This document shows, piece by piece, positions 1 through 10,641 of a DNA stretch of 64,000 bases (its first letter is position 1; every line of letters begins with the position of its first letter). Under the pieces are notes generated by a model. The model did no database searches, was not told the DNA's origin, and saw only the letters and a list, made by a program, of their open reading frames with translations. The DNA is from Gemmatimonas groenlandica (lineage in GTDB: Bacteria > Gemmatimonadota > Gemmatimonadetes > Gemmatimonadales > Gemmatimonadaceae): contig NZ_CP053085.1 in the NCBI RefSeq assembly GCF_013004105.1, positions 5,022,001-5,086,000 of the forward strand, in the 5' to 3' direction. The position numbers were made by a program, and so were the translations under genes.

Positions 1-913
1 GCCGCTTCGCACGCTTCATCGCGCTGCCCTTGAAGCGCGCGCTGAACTCGGCCTGACCCATCGTGAGAAACTCGCGAGCGAGCGCGCGTGCGTCACGCGA
101 GTCGAGTCCCTCGCGCGATGCGAACGAGGGTTCGGCAACCTCGCCCGCAAACTTATGGTTCCACGGACACACCTCCTGGCAGATGTCGCACCCGTACAAC
201 AACCCACCGATCGCCTCGCGCAGGCCTTCCGGAATCGCCCCGCGCAGCTCGATCGTGAGGTAGCTGATGCACTTCGTGGCATCGAGCACGCGCGGGCCAG
301 CAAATGCCTGGGTTGGACACGCATCGAGGCACCGCGTACAACTCCCGCACCGATCCGCCTCGAACGGATCGTCCACCTCAAGGCGGACATCGGGCCCCAG
401 CTCGACGAACAGCGACGACAGAAAGAAGAACGACCCCGCCTTCGGATTGATCAGCATGGTGTTCTTGCCGAACCACCCCAGTCCCGCGCGCTGCGCCAGG
501 TCGCGCTCCAGCACCGGTCCGCTGTCCACGTAGGGCCGCGCGTTCACCGATCGTCCAAGCTCGGCTTCCAGCCAGTCGTGCAAGGACCGCGTGCGTTCGC
601 GCAGCAGCTCGTGGTAGTCGTCGCCGCGTGCATAGCGTGCCACGGGTCCGCTCGGCTCGCGGCCGCCGTACTGCGTGGCCAGCACAATCGCGTGCGTGGC
701 CCCGGCGTGCGGCCGGCGGCTGTCGCGACGTAACTCGCCCCCGTCGCCGTCGAGATACCCCATCTCGCCGTGATACCCGGCGTCCAGCCACGCATCGAAA
801 CGCTCCCGCGTAGCCGGCGGGCCAAGGGTGGTGATCCCCACCAGGTCGAAGCCCAATCCAAAGGCCTGCGCCTTCAGGCGCCGCGTAAGGTCCGCTGCGC
901 CATCGGTGTCCAT
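1..913 (-). CDS. queG: Epoxyqueuosine reductase QueG, C-terminus cut by window edge
   Basis: Reduces epoxyqueuosine to queuosine in tRNA, the last step of queuosine synthesis; cobalamin-dependent and cytoplasmic. The reading frame runs from ATG at 913 to the window edge without a stop, so about 304 residues are visible. Seen in order: an N-terminal region with DSGPVLERDLAQRAGLGWFG, typical of the QueG active site, then the ferredoxin-like part with CGSCTRCLDACP and, further on, CDICQEVCPWN, the two [4Fe-4S] cysteine clusters. The start overlaps the stop of the upstream small gene (TAATG), which suggests translational coupling. The family is usually 310-390 residues, so only a short tail is missing. 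Confidence 0.95.
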   Translation of the reverse strand, partial: MDTDGAADLTRRLKAQAFGLGFDLVGITTLGPPATRERFDAWLDAGYHGEMGYLDGDGGELRRDSRRPHAGATHAIVLATQYGGREPSGPVARYARGDDYHELLRERTRSLHDWLEAELGRSVNARPYVDSGPVLERDLAQRAGLGWFGKNTMLINPKAGSFFFLSSLFVELGPDVRLEVDDPFEADRCGSCTRCLDACPTQAFAGPRVLDATKCISYLTIELRGAIPEGLREAIGGLLYGCDICQEVCPWNHKFAGEVAEPSFASREGLDSRDARALAREFLTMGQAEFSARFKGSAMKRAKR

Positions 914-1161
914 TACGGCTGGCGGCCGACCCAGCGGGCGAAGGCGATCACGTCATCGGCCGGCGGAATCGCCTCTTCCTCACCGTAGGCCGTGTACATG
1001 CGCCACTTCACATAGCTGGTGGCCGGGAGCGGAAGAAACGGAAATCGCCGGAACCAATGCCGGTGCCGAAACCGCCAGGCGACACGAAGTAAGTCAATGG
1101 CCAGCAACGGGTTGACGATCGCGCGCAGCGATAAGGCCAGAGAGAGGCGGAGCCAAGGCAT
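913..1161 (-). CDS. Small conserved-looking hypothetical protein upstream of queG
   Basis: I do not recognise this 82-residue protein (start MPWLRLSLALSLRAIVNPLL). It has a hydrophobic N-terminal half, then a strongly basic stretch rich in Arg, His and Trp (RFRHRHWFRRFPFLP), a YVKWRMYTAYGEEE segment and an acidic C-terminus, and could be membrane-associated. Its TAA shares a base with the queG ATG, so the two are probably co-translated. An in-frame ATG seven residues upstream (1182) is possible. Coding is supported by the tight coupling and by codon use like the neighbours; function unknown. Confidence 0.7.
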   Translation of the reverse strand: MPWLRLSLALSLRAIVNPLLAIDLLRVAWRFRHRHWFRRFPFLPLPATSYVKWRMYTAYGEEEAIPPADDVIAFARWVGRQP

Positions 1162-1331
1162 AAGAGGAATATAGACGGGTTCGATCCCCATTGGATGGCG
1201 GTAGGCCCTCAGCCGCTCAGGTGAATGCCGCGCAAGTTGTGCAGCCGAACGTCCCATCGGTCGACACTTGTTGCGGGCGCCGACGCTGGTGCCACGCTCA
1301 CTGAGATTCCTTCCCTTCGCACCGCATCGGC

Positions 1332-4300
1332 ATGTCGCACCACCCCGCGAGCACGTCCACCGCCGATCAGCCGCCACGACAACGCCCGTGGTGGGCCGAC
1401 ACCTTGTTCCTGCTCGGATGCATCGTGGTCGCTGAAATTCTGCTCCACTTCGTGATCGAAGAGGCGGATCTTGCGGTGGCGCACTGGTTCCACGGTATCA
1501 TCAATGCCCTCTGTCTCGCGTTGCTGATTGGACCGCTGTTCGCGTGGATCATGTATCGGCGGAATGTCGATGCCCGTATCGCGCAGGCTCGATTCAGTCC
1601 CTCCGGTCGCGCACCGAACAGTCCGCACAAGCGCGTCCGGATCGCGGTCCTCGGATCGCTGGGCGTGATTTCGGCATTGATGGCAGCGTCGATCTGGGGG
1701 CACGTCGTCGCCACGGACCGCATGGCGCACAGTGCCGAGATCATGAACCTCGCGGGACGCCAGCGCATGCTCACGCAGCGGATCGCACGTTTTGCAAATG
1801 GGGCCATCGACAGTCCGGTGAAAGCCGATTCCTTGCGCGTCATGACGCGCCGGCTGCAGGCCGAAGCCGACCAACTCGATACGCTGACCACCGCGTTCGA
1901 GGTGGCAGCCTTCGCCGCGGCGAGTGACGCCCGCACCGCCGTCGTGAATTCGCAGACGCTTCGCGACTCACTCGTCACCGCGGCCGAGCAGATGACGCCG
2001 TTCGCGCCGGGGAGCGAGGGGCGGAGGCTGAAAGCGGCCGACGTGGAACGCGTCGCCGATGGCCTGTTGGTCGCCGCCGAGTCGACGGTCGCAGCCCTGC
2101 AGCGCTACTCCGAGGAGCGGGTGCGTCGCAGCATCCAGTCGTCGTGGGTCATCGCCCTGCTGTTGCAGATCGTGATCGCGATCATCGGGCTGTTCGTGAT
2201 CGAGCCCGTGGTTCGCCTGCTGCGAAAGCAGCACGAGATCGCGTCGGCGCGTAGCGTGGAGTTTCAGCGGTTGGCCATGGTGGCTGAACGCACGAGCAAC
2301 GCCGTGGTGATCACCGATGCCGACCGCCTCATAACGTGGGTAAACGAAGGGTTTGTGCGGCTCACGGGCTATTCGGTCGAGGAATCGCTCGGGCGGAGTC
2401 CAGGCGAACTGTTACAGTGTGAGGGCACCAACAGCGCGACCGTGCACGCGTTGCATACAGCGCTTGACGCGGGCACCTCCACGCGCTGCGAAATCCTGAA
2501 CCGGCACAAGGACGGCACCGAGTACTGGCTCGATCTCTCGATCGAACCGCTGCATGAGGGCGATCGGCTCACCGGGTTTATCGCGATCGAAGCCGAAATC
2601 ACCGAGCAGGTCCGCACGCGTGAGGCGCTGGAGGCACAACGCTTCCTCGCCGAAACCTCGTACGGCGAGCTGCAGCGCACGTCGGGCATGCTGGAAGACG
2701 CCCAGTCGGTGGCCAGGATGGGAAGCTGGTCGTTTGACTTCGCCTCTGGTCAGATCGAATGGTCACGTGAGATCTTCCGGCTGTTCGGGCGGAATCCGCA
2801 GGATGGCGTGCCGGGATACGAGCACGTGATGGCCGATTATTTCCCGGCCGACGCTCTGCGGCTTCATGAGGCGGTCCAACGGACATCGGCCGAGGGTACC
2901 CCGTACTCACTGGTCCTGCGCACGGCGCGCGGCGCCAACGATGTGCGCTACGTCCGGGCTGACGGCCGCACGCGCCGCGACGAGCATGGGCACGTGTCGG
3001 GAGTCTTCGGCACCGTCATGGATGTGACGGCCGCCGTCGAGCGCGAGGAAGCGTTACAGCTGGCGCAGGAACGCGCCGAGGCCGCCAGCCGGAGCAAGAG
3101 CGAATTCCTCGCTAACATGAGCCACGAAATCCGAACGCCGCTCACTGCCATTCTCGGCTACACCGATCTCCTGCGTGATGAGGCCATTCGTCAGGGAGCG
3201 CCCGACGAGCAGCTCCAATCGATGGGGACGATTCGTCGCGCCGGTGAGCACCTGCTTTCCGTCATCAACGACATTCTCGACCTCTCCAAGATCGAGGCTG
3301 GTCGAATGGCCATCGAGCAGGTCGAAATGGATTTGCCGCGGGTGCTGTACGATGTCGATAGTCTGATGCGATCGCGCGCGGCGCAGAAAGGCGTGCAACT
3401 GCAGACGCGTCTGCTGACGCCGATGCCCGAGCGCGTGCTGTCGGATCCAACGCGTGTGCGCCAGATCCTCATGAATCTGATCGGCAATGCGGCCAAGTTC
3501 ACGTCGCACGGATACGTCGACATTCAAGTCGACCAAACGACGCTTGACGGGGCGCCGGCCGTGCGTATCGCCATCGTTGATACCGGTCCGGGTATGACAC
3601 CGGAGCAGGCGGCGATGCTGTTTCAGCCGTTCGTACAGGCCGACACCTCCGTCACGCGGAGGCATGGCGGAACGGGCCTGGGGCTGACCATCAGTCGTCG
3701 CCTCGCGAGCCTGATGGGAGGTGACGTGCAGCTGGTGCAGTCGACGCCTGGCGAAGGTTCTACGTTCGCCGTCGTGCTGCCGCTGCTGGCCGTGGAAGGC
3801 ACGCGGCAGGTCGAAGATCTGCGCGCATGCATCAGCACGTCCCCCGCGCCGACAGACACAGCGGCGCATGCGGTTGCGCTGCAAGGGAGAATTCTGCTCG
3901 CCGAAGACGGTGAAGACAACCAGTTGCTGATCTCGCACCATCTCCGCAAGGCCGGTGCCGAGGTCGTGGTAGCCGAGCACGGACAACGGGCGCTCGACTT
4001 GATCATCGAGGCCGATGCCGCCGGAGCTCCCTTCAGGTTGCTCGTCAGCGACATGCAAATGCCGGAGATGGACGGGTATACGTTGGCGCGAACGCTTCGC
4101 GCGCAGCACAACACCATCCCCATTATTGCGCTCACGGCGCACGCAATGGCCGAGGATCGCCAGAAGTGTCTTGATGCCGGCTGCGACGACTACGCGAGCA
4201 AGCCGATCGACCGTGGGGCCTTGATCGCGACCTGCGCGCACTGGATGCAGAGGACGGTCGGCAATCCCGTCACCGCGGCCACCATCGAGATCTTCCCGCC

Positions 4301-4637
4301 ACCCACGCTGTACAGCGAGATGCGTGACGATCCGGACTTCACCGAGCTCGTCGACGCGTTCATCGCCGGATTGCCAGCGAAAATCGCGCGCCTCGAGCAG
4401 GCCTATCGCGATGGGGCGCTGCTCGATCTCGCCAGGTTCGCGCATCAGCTGAAGGGGGCGGCGGGTGGCTATGGCTACCCGTCCATCAGCCTCGCGGCCC
4501 GCGACGTCGAAGAGCACTCGAAGGCGCGGGTGACGGTGGAGGGGACCTTCGACCCGGGGGTCGATCTCGCCGAGGCCGTGTCGCTGCTGCTCGCGCAGTG
4601 TCACTTGGCGGTACGCACCATGGAGCAGGTATCATGA
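1332..4637 (+). CDS. Hybrid sensor histidine kinase with PilJ-type sensor, PAS, REC and HPt domains
   Basis: A 1101-residue membrane-bound phosphorelay kinase. Two hydrophobic segments lie near residues 24-75, a third near 104-125 and a fourth near 272-293. Between the last two sits a type IV pili methyl-accepting-like sensor ([15 protein letters not shown]). Two PAS-type modules follow, then HisKA with [13 protein letters not shown] (phospho-acceptor His about 598), an ATPase domain with [13 protein letters not shown], a receiver domain with Asp about 907 in [11 protein letters not shown], and a C-terminal HPt domain with His about 1038 in [11 protein letters not shown]. All four relay residues are present. 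The stop overlaps the next start (ATGA), so it is probably the head of a three-gene signalling operon. No clear Shine-Dalgarno is seen before the start. Confidence 0.93.
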   Translation: MSHHPASTSTADQPPRQRPWWADTLFLLGCIVVAEILLHFVIEEADLAVAHWFHGIINALCLALLIGPLFAWIMYRRNVDARIAQARFSPSGRAPNSPHKRVRIAVLGSLGVISALMAASIWGHVVATDRMAHSAEIMNLAGRQRMLTQRIARFANGAIDSPVKADSLRVMTRRLQAEADQLDTLTTAFEVAAFAAASDARTAVVNSQTLRDSLVTAAEQMTPFAPGSEGRRLKAADVERVADGLLVAAESTVAALQRYSEERVRRSIQSSWVIALLLQIVIAIIGLFVIEPVVRLLRKQHEIASARSVEFQRLAMVAERTSNAVVITDADRLITWVNEGFVRLTGYSVEESLGRSPGELLQCEGTNSATVHALHTALDAGTSTRCEILNRHKDGTEYWLDLSIEPLHEGDRLTGFIAIEAEITEQVRTREALEAQRFLAETSYGELQRTSGMLEDAQSVARMGSWSFDFASGQIEWSREIFRLFGRNPQDGVPGYEHVMADYFPADALRLHEAVQRTSAEGTPYSLVLRTARGANDVRYVRADGRTRRDEHGHVSGVFGTVMDVTAAVEREEALQLAQERAEAASRSKSEFLANMSHEIRTPLTAILGYTDLLRDEAIRQGAPDEQLQSMGTIRRAGEHLLSVINDILDLSKIEAGRMAIEQVEMDLPRVLYDVDSLMRSRAAQKGVQLQTRLLTPMPERVLSDPTRVRQILMNLIGNAAKFTSHGYVDIQVDQTTLDGAPAVRIAIVDTGPGMTPEQAAMLFQPFVQADTSVTRRHGGTGLGLTISRRLASLMGGDVQLVQSTPGEGSTFAVVLPLLAVEGTRQVEDLRACISTSPAPTDTAAHAVALQGRILLAEDGEDNQLLISHHLRKAGAEVVVAEHGQRALDLIIEADAAGAPFRLLVSDMQMPEMDGYTLARTLRAQHNTIPIIALTAHAMAEDRQKCLDAGCDDYASKPIDRGALIATCAHWMQRTVGNPVTAATIEIFPPPTLYSEMRDDPDFTELVDAFIAGLPAKIARLEQAYRDGALLDLARFAHQLKGAAGGYGYPSISLAARDVEEHSKARVTVEGTFDPGVDLAEAVSLLLAQCHLAVRTMEQVS

Positions 4638-6421
4638 CCAGCCTGGAAACGGATCGTGCCCTCGCTCCGGAGCGCGAGTTCATCGCTGATGCGAGGATCC
4701 TCGTGATCGATGACGACCCGGATATCCATGCGCTGATGGTGGCTATGCTGCGGCCGCTACAGGCCGACATCGTCGGGGCAGCGACTGGTGCCGATGGCCT
4801 CGCGGCGGCGCGCACGGCACTTCCCGACGTGATCTTGCTCGACCACGAGCTGCCTGATGCCACCGGTCTCGACATCTTGCACCAGCTCCGGGGCGAACCC
4901 GCGTTAGCGGGTATCCCGGTCATCGTCGTCACCGGTAGCGAGAGCCGGCAGGTGCTCACGGCCTGCTTCGCGGCGGGGGCTGCCGACTACATTCGCAAGC
5001 CCTTCTTCGGCGCTGAGCTCCGCGCGCGTGTCTGCTCCGTCATCGAACGACAGCGTATGCTCGCACAACTTGGGCGCGCCGCGCATCTCGACAAACTGAC
5101 CGGTCTGCCAAACCGCGCATTGCTGAACGCCCGGCTGCAATCCGCGCTCGAGCGGACGGCGTTGGAGCCCAGCTATTCGTTCGCGGTGATGTTCATCGAT
5201 TTCGATCGCTTCAAGCTGATTAACGACAGCCTCGGGCACGATGTCGGTGATCTATTGCTCACCGAGATTGCCGAGCGCCTCCGCTCGAATCTCCGCGTGA
5301 ATGACTGTATTACGCGCGACACGATCGGGTCCACCGTGGCGCGGCTGGGCGGTGACGAGTTCGTGATCGTGCTCGACGACGTCGCGTCGGCGGAGGTGGC
5401 CGCTGCTGTCGCTGCACGTATGCTGGCCGTCCTCGAGCAACCGTATCTCTTGAAGTCGCATGTCGTCCGATCCAGCGCCAGTGTCGGCATCGTGCACAGC
5501 AGCGAGGGCTACACGCAGGCTGATGACATGCTCCGCGACGCGGACATCGCCATGTATGAGGCGAAGCGGCGCGGCAAGGCGTGCTACGCCCTGTTCACCA
5601 CGACGATGCGTGATGCCGTGCTCCACCGGATCGATATCGAGAACTCCCTGCGCGATGCGATCGATCGCCATGAGCTCTTCGTGGTGTATCAGCCTATCAT
5701 CTCTCTCGAAGACCGATCGATCGAGAGCGTGGAGGCGCTGGTGCGATGGCGCCATCCCGTGCACGGGATGATTGCCCCGTCCGAGTTCATCCCGGTGGCC
5801 GAAGAGACCCGGCTGATTCTTCCACTGTCCGATCAAGTGCTGCGCGAGTCGTGCCGGCAATTCATGGTCTGGCAACGCGAAGCGCCGGATTTCGCGCCGT
5901 CCTATATCAGCGTGAATCTATCGCGCATCCAGTTGGCTGATCCGGATCTGGTACCCCGCACCATGGAGATTCTGCGGGAGACCGGTATCGCACCGCATCA
6001 GGTGCAACTCGAGGTCACCGAGTCGCAGCTCATGCAGCATCGTGTGATGGCGGGTGAACTGCTCGCGGCGTTCAAGGCGGAGGGCATCCGGCTCGCGATG
6101 GATGATTTCGGCTCGGGCTACTCGTCGCTCTCCTGTCTGCAGGAGTATCCGTTCGACGTGCTCAAGGTGGACCGCGCGCTCACGGAGAACGTGAGCCGCG
6201 GTCGCGGCTACTCCGCGCTGCTGCACGCGGTGATATCGCTGGCGGAGAACCTCGGGTTGCATGTCGTGGCGGAAGGCATCGAGACCATCGAGCAGCTGGC
6301 ATTGTTGCAGGCCCTTGGCTGTCCGGCCGGGCAAGGTTTCTTACTCGCCAGACCCATGGAGCCGTCGAAGCTCGAGGCGTGGTGGTCAACATTTGTAGGC
6401 GAAGCATTCGAGGCCGCATGA
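4634..6421 (+). CDS. Response regulator with GGDEF and EAL domains (c-di-GMP turnover)
   Basis: A 595-residue cytoplasmic protein. The N-terminal receiver domain has Asp about 70 in [12 protein letters not shown]. The GGDEF domain keeps the intact signature at about 239-243, so it may make c-di-GMP. The EAL domain keeps EALVRW (from about 367), DDFGSGYSS and VAEGIE, so it may degrade c-di-GMP. Which activity dominates cannot be read from the sequence. The ATG overlaps the kinase stop by 4 bases, and its own stop overlaps the HDOD gene, so kinase, regulator and HDOD protein look like one pathway; the kinase HPt domain is a natural phosphate donor (inference). Confidence 0.94.
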   Translation: MTSLETDRALAPEREFIADARILVIDDDPDIHALMVAMLRPLQADIVGAATGADGLAAARTALPDVILLDHELPDATGLDILHQLRGEPALAGIPVIVVTGSESRQVLTACFAAGAADYIRKPFFGAELRARVCSVIERQRMLAQLGRAAHLDKLTGLPNRALLNARLQSALERTALEPSYSFAVMFIDFDRFKLINDSLGHDVGDLLLTEIAERLRSNLRVNDCITRDTIGSTVARLGGDEFVIVLDDVASAEVAAAVAARMLAVLEQPYLLKSHVVRSSASVGIVHSSEGYTQADDMLRDADIAMYEAKRRGKACYALFTTTMRDAVLHRIDIENSLRDAIDRHELFVVYQPIISLEDRSIESVEALVRWRHPVHGMIAPSEFIPVAEETRLILPLSDQVLRESCRQFMVWQREAPDFAPSYISVNLSRIQLADPDLVPRTMEILRETGIAPHQVQLEVTESQLMQHRVMAGELLAAFKAEGIRLAMDDFGSGYSSLSCLQEYPFDVLKVDRALTENVSRGRGYSALLHAVISLAENLGLHVVAEGIETIEQLALLQALGCPAGQGFLLARPMEPSKLEAWWSTFVGEAFEAA

Positions 6422-7287
6422 CCACGATGAACATCAACGAGCAATTCGTACGCACCGCGCTGAAGCGGGTGACCACCGTCGCGACGCTCCCGACGAGTGC
6501 CATGCGTATCATGCAGATCGCCGAAGATCCGACGTCGACCGAAAACGAGCTGCTCGAGGTGCTCGAGGGCGATCCGCCGCTCGCCGCGCGCGTGCTGAAG
6601 GTGGTGAATTCGGCGTTCTACGGACGCCCGCGTCAGGTTGGGTCGACGGCGGCCGCGATGCGTCTGCTTGGGGTCAACGCCGTCCGCAACGTCGCGTTGG
6701 CGGCCAGCCTCAACCGGCTGTTTCGCGGTGGTATGGTCCCGGGGTTCGACGCCAGCGCGTTGTGGACGCATTCCGTGGCCGTTGGGACGGCTGCGCGCCG
6801 GATCGCCGAACGCTGTCGCGGCATTCCGCCCGAAGAAGCGATGCTCGCCGGGCTGCTCCACGACATTGGCCTGCTGGTGGCGATTCAGGCCTCGTACATC
6901 GAATTCACCGGGCTGATTGCGGCCACGCTGAAAGATGCATCCATTTCATTCGCCGACGCGGAGACCCACTGGTTGGGCGCGACTCACGAGGTGTTTGGAA
7001 AGGCGTTGTGCGAGCAGTGGCGCTTCCCGCATGCGCTCACGATGGCCTGCGGACATCACCACGATCCGATGGCGCTGGCGGAGCACGATCGGCGTCTGCC
7101 GGCCGTCATTCACGTGGCCGATGTCCTGGCCGGACGGGTGGGCGGCGGGTTCACCCGTATGGTCGGGCGTGAGGCGCCGGCGGACGGGGTCTGTGAACTG
7201 CTCGGGCTCCATGCGAGCGATCTCGCCGCGATCGAAGCTCAACTGAGCAGTGATATTGAACAATCGTTGGGACTACTCGCGGCATAA
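6418..7287 (+). CDS. HDOD domain protein
   Basis: A 289-residue protein of the HDOD family, a non-catalytic relative of HD phosphohydrolases found in signalling proteins. Seen: LPTSAMRIMQIAEDP, then a long helical domain with RVLKVVNSAFYG near the start, and LLHDIGLL and CGHHHDP later. These HD and H-rich patches resemble HD-domain motifs, so weak hydrolase activity cannot be excluded. The start ATG overlaps the preceding stop by 4 bases. Context points to an output or scaffold role downstream of the c-di-GMP regulator. No gene follows for 83 bases. Confidence 0.88.
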   Translation: MTTMNINEQFVRTALKRVTTVATLPTSAMRIMQIAEDPTSTENELLEVLEGDPPLAARVLKVVNSAFYGRPRQVGSTAAAMRLLGVNAVRNVALAASLNRLFRGGMVPGFDASALWTHSVAVGTAARRIAERCRGIPPEEAMLAGLLHDIGLLVAIQASYIEFTGLIAATLKDASISFADAETHWLGATHEVFGKALCEQWRFPHALTMACGHHHDPMALAEHDRRLPAVIHVADVLAGRVGGGFTRMVGREAPADGVCELLGLHASDLAAIEAQLSSDIEQSLGLLAA

Positions 7288-7370
7288 TCGCAAATTCCGC
7301 TTGACAGTTCGGAGGACGGGTCGCACCGTCGCAGGGCTTGTTCATCCCTCGTGATAAGGAGCGCACCAGT

Positions 7371-8765
7371 ATGAAGTTCCGTTCATTTACGCCGAAGTTC
7401 TCGTTGGCCGTTGCCGCGATGGTAGTCGCCGCTTGTTCGCCGGAGCAGACCTCGCTCACGTCGCCGGCTGACGCGTCGTTGGCGGCGGCACCGCAGGCCT
7501 CAGTAGCTCGCGCGCCGGAGTTCGTGCCCGGTGAAGTCATTGTGCGATTCCGCGCGGGTGCGTCGAATGCGTCTCGTGGCGAGATCATGCGATCGGCGAA
7601 TGCGCAGGTCGGCGAGAAGATCGTCACGGCGGCGATGCGTGGCCGTGGCGACAACGAGGGGATCTCGGTGCTGCGTACATCGATGAACGTGCCGGATGCG
7701 ATCGCGGCGCTGAAAGCGCGCGCCGATGTGGAGTACGCGGAACCGAATTGGATTTACACGACGGATGCGACCGTTTCGGATACGTATTACTCCAACGGGT
7801 CGCTCTGGGGCATGTACGGTTCCCTGACTGATCCCGCCAATCAATACGGCATCGGCGGCAACTCAGGGTGGGCTGCGGGTGCCAATTGCGGCGACGTGGT
7901 GATCGGCATCATCGACGAAGGCTACATGTACACGCATCCGGAGCTCGCCGGCAACGCGTTCACGAATCCGGGGGAGACCGCTGGCAACGGAGTAGACGAT
8001 GACGGCAACGGTTACGTGGATGACGTCTACGGCTGGGACTTTGCCGGCAATAACAACTCCGTGTTCGACGGCGCCGGAGACGATCACGGCACGCACGTCG
8101 CGGGGACGATCGGCGCGGCCGGGAACGGCACCGGCGTCGTCGGGGTGTGCAGCAAAGTGAAGTTGATGAGCGGCAAGTTCCTCGGCAGCCAGGGCGGGAC
8201 CACGGCGAACGCGGTCAAGGCGGTGGATTATTTCACGGCGTTGAAGAACAAGGGCGTGAACATCGTGGCCACCAGCAATTCATGGGGCGGTGGTGGCGCG
8301 TCCACGGCTTTGGAGGCGGCGATCGAGCGTGCCAATGCTGCGGGAGTGTTGTTCATCGCCGCCGCTGGCAACAGTACGTACAATTGCGAAACGACCGCAT
8401 GCTTTCCGGCCAACTACGCAAACGCCAACGTAATTTCCGTGGCGTCGATCACGAGCGCTGGGGCACTGAGCTCCTTCTCCAATTACGGTGCAACCAAGAT
8501 CGATATCGGCGCACCGGGCAGCGGGATCTGGTCCACGGTGCCGGTTGCCTCGCGCGGCAAGAACGTCGTCGCCGGCTACGCGAGCTACAGCGGAACGTCA
8601 ATGGCCACGCCGCACGTGAGTGGCGCCGCGGCGTATTATGCGTTTCGTCATCCCGGTTCATCTGCCAGTGACATTAAAGCCGCCATCATCGGATCGGCTA
8701 TTCCCACCGCTTCACTGAGTGGTAAGGTCGTCAGCAACGGTCGCCTGAACGTCGCCGGCTTCTAG
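7371..8765 (+). CDS. Secreted subtilisin-like serine protease (S8), lipoprotein
   Basis: A 464-residue S8-family protease. It starts MKFRSFTPKFSLAVAAMVV followed by a lipobox-like AAC, so it is probably exported and lipid-anchored. An inhibitor-like prodomain begins at FVPGEVIVRFRAG. The catalytic triad is visible: Asp about 182 in GIIDEGY, His about 239 in DDHGTHVAGT and Ser about 410 in GTSMATPHVSGAAA. Glu replaces the usual Ser/Thr after the catalytic Asp. The start at 7371 is chosen for its AAGGAG about 9 bases upstream; an upstream in-frame TTG would put charged residues before the signal peptide. Confidence 0.94.
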   Translation: MKFRSFTPKFSLAVAAMVVAACSPEQTSLTSPADASLAAAPQASVARAPEFVPGEVIVRFRAGASNASRGEIMRSANAQVGEKIVTAAMRGRGDNEGISVLRTSMNVPDAIAALKARADVEYAEPNWIYTTDATVSDTYYSNGSLWGMYGSLTDPANQYGIGGNSGWAAGANCGDVVIGIIDEGYMYTHPELAGNAFTNPGETAGNGVDDDGNGYVDDVYGWDFAGNNNSVFDGAGDDHGTHVAGTIGAAGNGTGVVGVCSKVKLMSGKFLGSQGGTTANAVKAVDYFTALKNKGVNIVATSNSWGGGGASTALEAAIERANAAGVLFIAAAGNSTYNCETTACFPANYANANVISVASITSAGALSSFSNYGATKIDIGAPGSGIWSTVPVASRGKNVVAGYASYSGTSMATPHVSGAAAYYAFRHPGSSASDIKAAIIGSAIPTASLSGKVVSNGRLNVAGF

Positions 8766-8780
8766 CCCCTTCCGGCGGGA

Positions 8781-8840
8781 TCGTCGAGGGTCATTAGCTT
8801 TCGCGGGTCCTCAACCCACGATCGCGATGACCCTCGACGA
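8781..8840 (+). promoter_or_regulatory. 14-bp perfect inverted repeat enclosing the start codon of the MazG-like gene
   Basis: The arm TCGTCGAGGGTCAT (8781-8794) is the exact reverse complement of ATGACCCTCGACGA (8827-8840), which begins with the start codon of the next gene. Folded, the mRNA would bury the ATG and the first codons; the 32-base loop has its own small GGGT/ACCC stem. Read as a possible translational control element or an mRNA-end structure. Confidence 0.45.
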
Positions 8841-9153
8841 GTATCAGGAACTCGCCGCCCGCACGCTCGGGCGCGACCGCACGCACGAACAGCAGCTGGC
8901 CAATGCCGCGCTCGGACTCACCGGTGAAGCCGGCGAAGTCGCTGAAGTGATCAAGAAGCATCTGTTTCACGCCACGCCGCTCGATCAGGATGCGCTGGCC
9001 AAAGAGCTCGGCGATTGCCTGTGGTATATCGGCGCCTTCGCGACGGTGCTCGGCCTCAGCATGGGCGACATTGCGCAGCGCAACATCGACAAGCTGCGAA
9101 AGCGCTACCCCGAAGGTTTCGACACCGAACGCAGTCGCAACCGCACCGAGTAG
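8827..9153 (+). CDS. MazG-like nucleotide pyrophosphohydrolase
   Basis: A 108-residue all-helical protein of the MazG/NTP-PPase superfamily, which hydrolyses (d)NTPs or related nucleotides to monophosphates. The metal-binding pattern is visible: GLTGEAGEVAEVIKK followed by KELGDCLWYI. Length fits single-domain members. It ends 20 bases from the convergent phosphatase gene. The exact substrate is not readable from sequence. Confidence 0.9.
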   Translation: MTLDEYQELAARTLGRDRTHEQQLANAALGLTGEAGEVAEVIKKHLFHATPLDQDALAKELGDCLWYIGAFATVLGLSMGDIAQRNIDKLRKRYPEGFDTERSRNRTE

Positions 9154-9173
9154 ACGCGAAGCCGCACGGCCGG

Positions 9174-10613
9174 TCATCGCAGGAACGACCGCCCGTCGAA
9201 GGGAATGTCCGACGTTACGCCGAGCAGGTCCAACGCGCTCGGCACCACGTCGGTGGTGCGCTGAGGCAGTCGCGTCACGGGCCCATCGAGGATGAGCGGC
9301 ACCAGCATCTGCTCGCGCAGCAGCGCGCCATGTGTGGACACGTGCGGTGTCGGTTCGTAGCGCGACCGCAGGTCCCAGCCATGGGCCGCTGAGACCACGA
9401 TGTCGCCGGCGCGTGGAGACGGCACCAGCGTGGAGAGTTGCACCAGTGCATCGGCGTACGGTGACGCCGCACCAGCCAGCCACGCGTCGTTCGCATCGAG
9501 ATCGGGCAGGGAGCCACCAAGCTGCAACGGGTCACCGTCGATCGGCGCGTAGCTCCAACGCGCGTCGTGCCCTGCATGCGAGCGAACGATGTCGGCGACG
9601 CCGTCGCGCTGGTGAAACACGCGCACGGTGTCCGCACCCATCGCTACAGCGAGTAAGCCAGTGGACGGCCGCTGCAGCATCGCCTCGAGCGTCGATTGCC
9701 AACGCGTCGTCAGCGAAGGCCACCAGGCGCGTGATCGGCGCGCCGGCTCGAGATACACGTGTCCCATCGCGTTGCCGCCGACCATGAGCGCGACATCCGC
9801 CCCCCGCGTGCCGAGCTTGGGGTGGGCGAGCACTTGATGCCCACGCCCGGAGAGCCATCCGTGCAGGTCGTCATGCTCGGACACCGGGGCGTGGCCATGA
9901 TCGCCCACCACCCAGATCCGCAGCCCCTCGGCCCATCCGTCGGCCGTTGCGACGGCCTGCGCCCGTGCGATTGCCGCATCGACGTCACCGATGGCCGTGC
10001 GGACCACCGCGGAGTCACTGCCGAACGCGTGCGACAGCTTGTCCGGACTCAGGATGCCGAGCATGGACAAGATCGGGCGCGTACGCGTGAATCGACGGAA
10101 GAATTCGCGCACCGCGGCCTGCTCCACGTGACGCCACGCGCGTGCATCACCGCGAAAGTGCGCCCAGCCGGCGCGGAGGGACCAGCCGATGCCGCGCCCC
10201 ACGCGGCCGTGCGTCGCCCCGCGCGCGATCATCATCAGTCCGGCGAGCGAGGGCTGAACCAGATCGTACAGCGTGGGACTCCGCGGATCGAGATCGCCGT
10301 CCACGTGCCAGATGTCGATGCCAGAATAGCTGCGCGCCTGGGCGTACGACCAGGGCAACGAGCGCGCGCGATCGAACCATCGGAGCCCAGGCATGCCGAC
10401 CGAGGCCGGATGCCGGCCCATCACGAACGGGGCATACGCCGGTCCCGTGACGGAGGGAAACGACGTGCTGATGGTGTGCAGCCCTCCCCGCTCGCGAAGA
10501 CGCGCCATCGCCGGGAGATTGCCGCGGTCCAATTCCTCGGTGAGCACGTCGGGGCGCACACCATCGGCGACGACCAACAGCAGTCGCGTGGTCACCGTGG
10601 TATCATCCGACAT
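9174..10613 (-). CDS. Alkaline-phosphatase-superfamily phosphodiesterase/phosphatase
   Basis: A 479-residue member of the type I phosphodiesterase/nucleotide pyrophosphatase group. Seen: VVADGVRPDVL (first metal Asp), the nucleophile region TSFPSVTGPAY (Thr), WVVGDHGHAPVSEHDDL (metal Asp and His) and VVSAAHGWDLRSRY (late His). No clear signal peptide at the chosen start MSDDTTVTTRLLLVV; upstream codons in frame add a less plausible N-terminus. It is divergent from the LOG-family gene with only 28 bases between starts, so the promoters must overlap. Substrate unknown. Confidence 0.88.
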   Translation of the reverse strand: MSDDTTVTTRLLLVVADGVRPDVLTEELDRGNLPAMARLRERGGLHTISTSFPSVTGPAYAPFVMGRHPASVGMPGLRWFDRARSLPWSYAQARSYSGIDIWHVDGDLDPRSPTLYDLVQPSLAGLMMIARGATHGRVGRGIGWSLRAGWAHFRGDARAWRHVEQAAVREFFRRFTRTRPILSMLGILSPDKLSHAFGSDSAVVRTAIGDVDAAIARAQAVATADGWAEGLRIWVVGDHGHAPVSEHDDLHGWLSGRGHQVLAHPKLGTRGADVALMVGGNAMGHVYLEPARRSRAWWPSLTTRWQSTLEAMLQRPSTGLLAVAMGADTVRVFHQRDGVADIVRSHAGHDARWSYAPIDGDPLQLGGSLPDLDANDAWLAGAASPYADALVQLSTLVPSPRAGDIVVSAAHGWDLRSRYEPTPHVSTHGALLREQMLVPLILDGPVTRLPQRTTDVVPSALDLLGVTSDIPFDGRSFLR

Positions 10614-10641
10614 CAGTCCTGCCAACTTCCACGTGCTCCTC

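Noticed and set aside
3054-4604. Long antisense frame over the kinase gene
   Set aside because: A GC-skewed shadow frame of the kinase, with no start signal and low-complexity Arg-rich translation.
10393-10641. Upstream start for the LOG-family gene
   Set aside because: It would read through the 5' part of the divergent phosphatase gene with an Arg/Ser-rich peptide.
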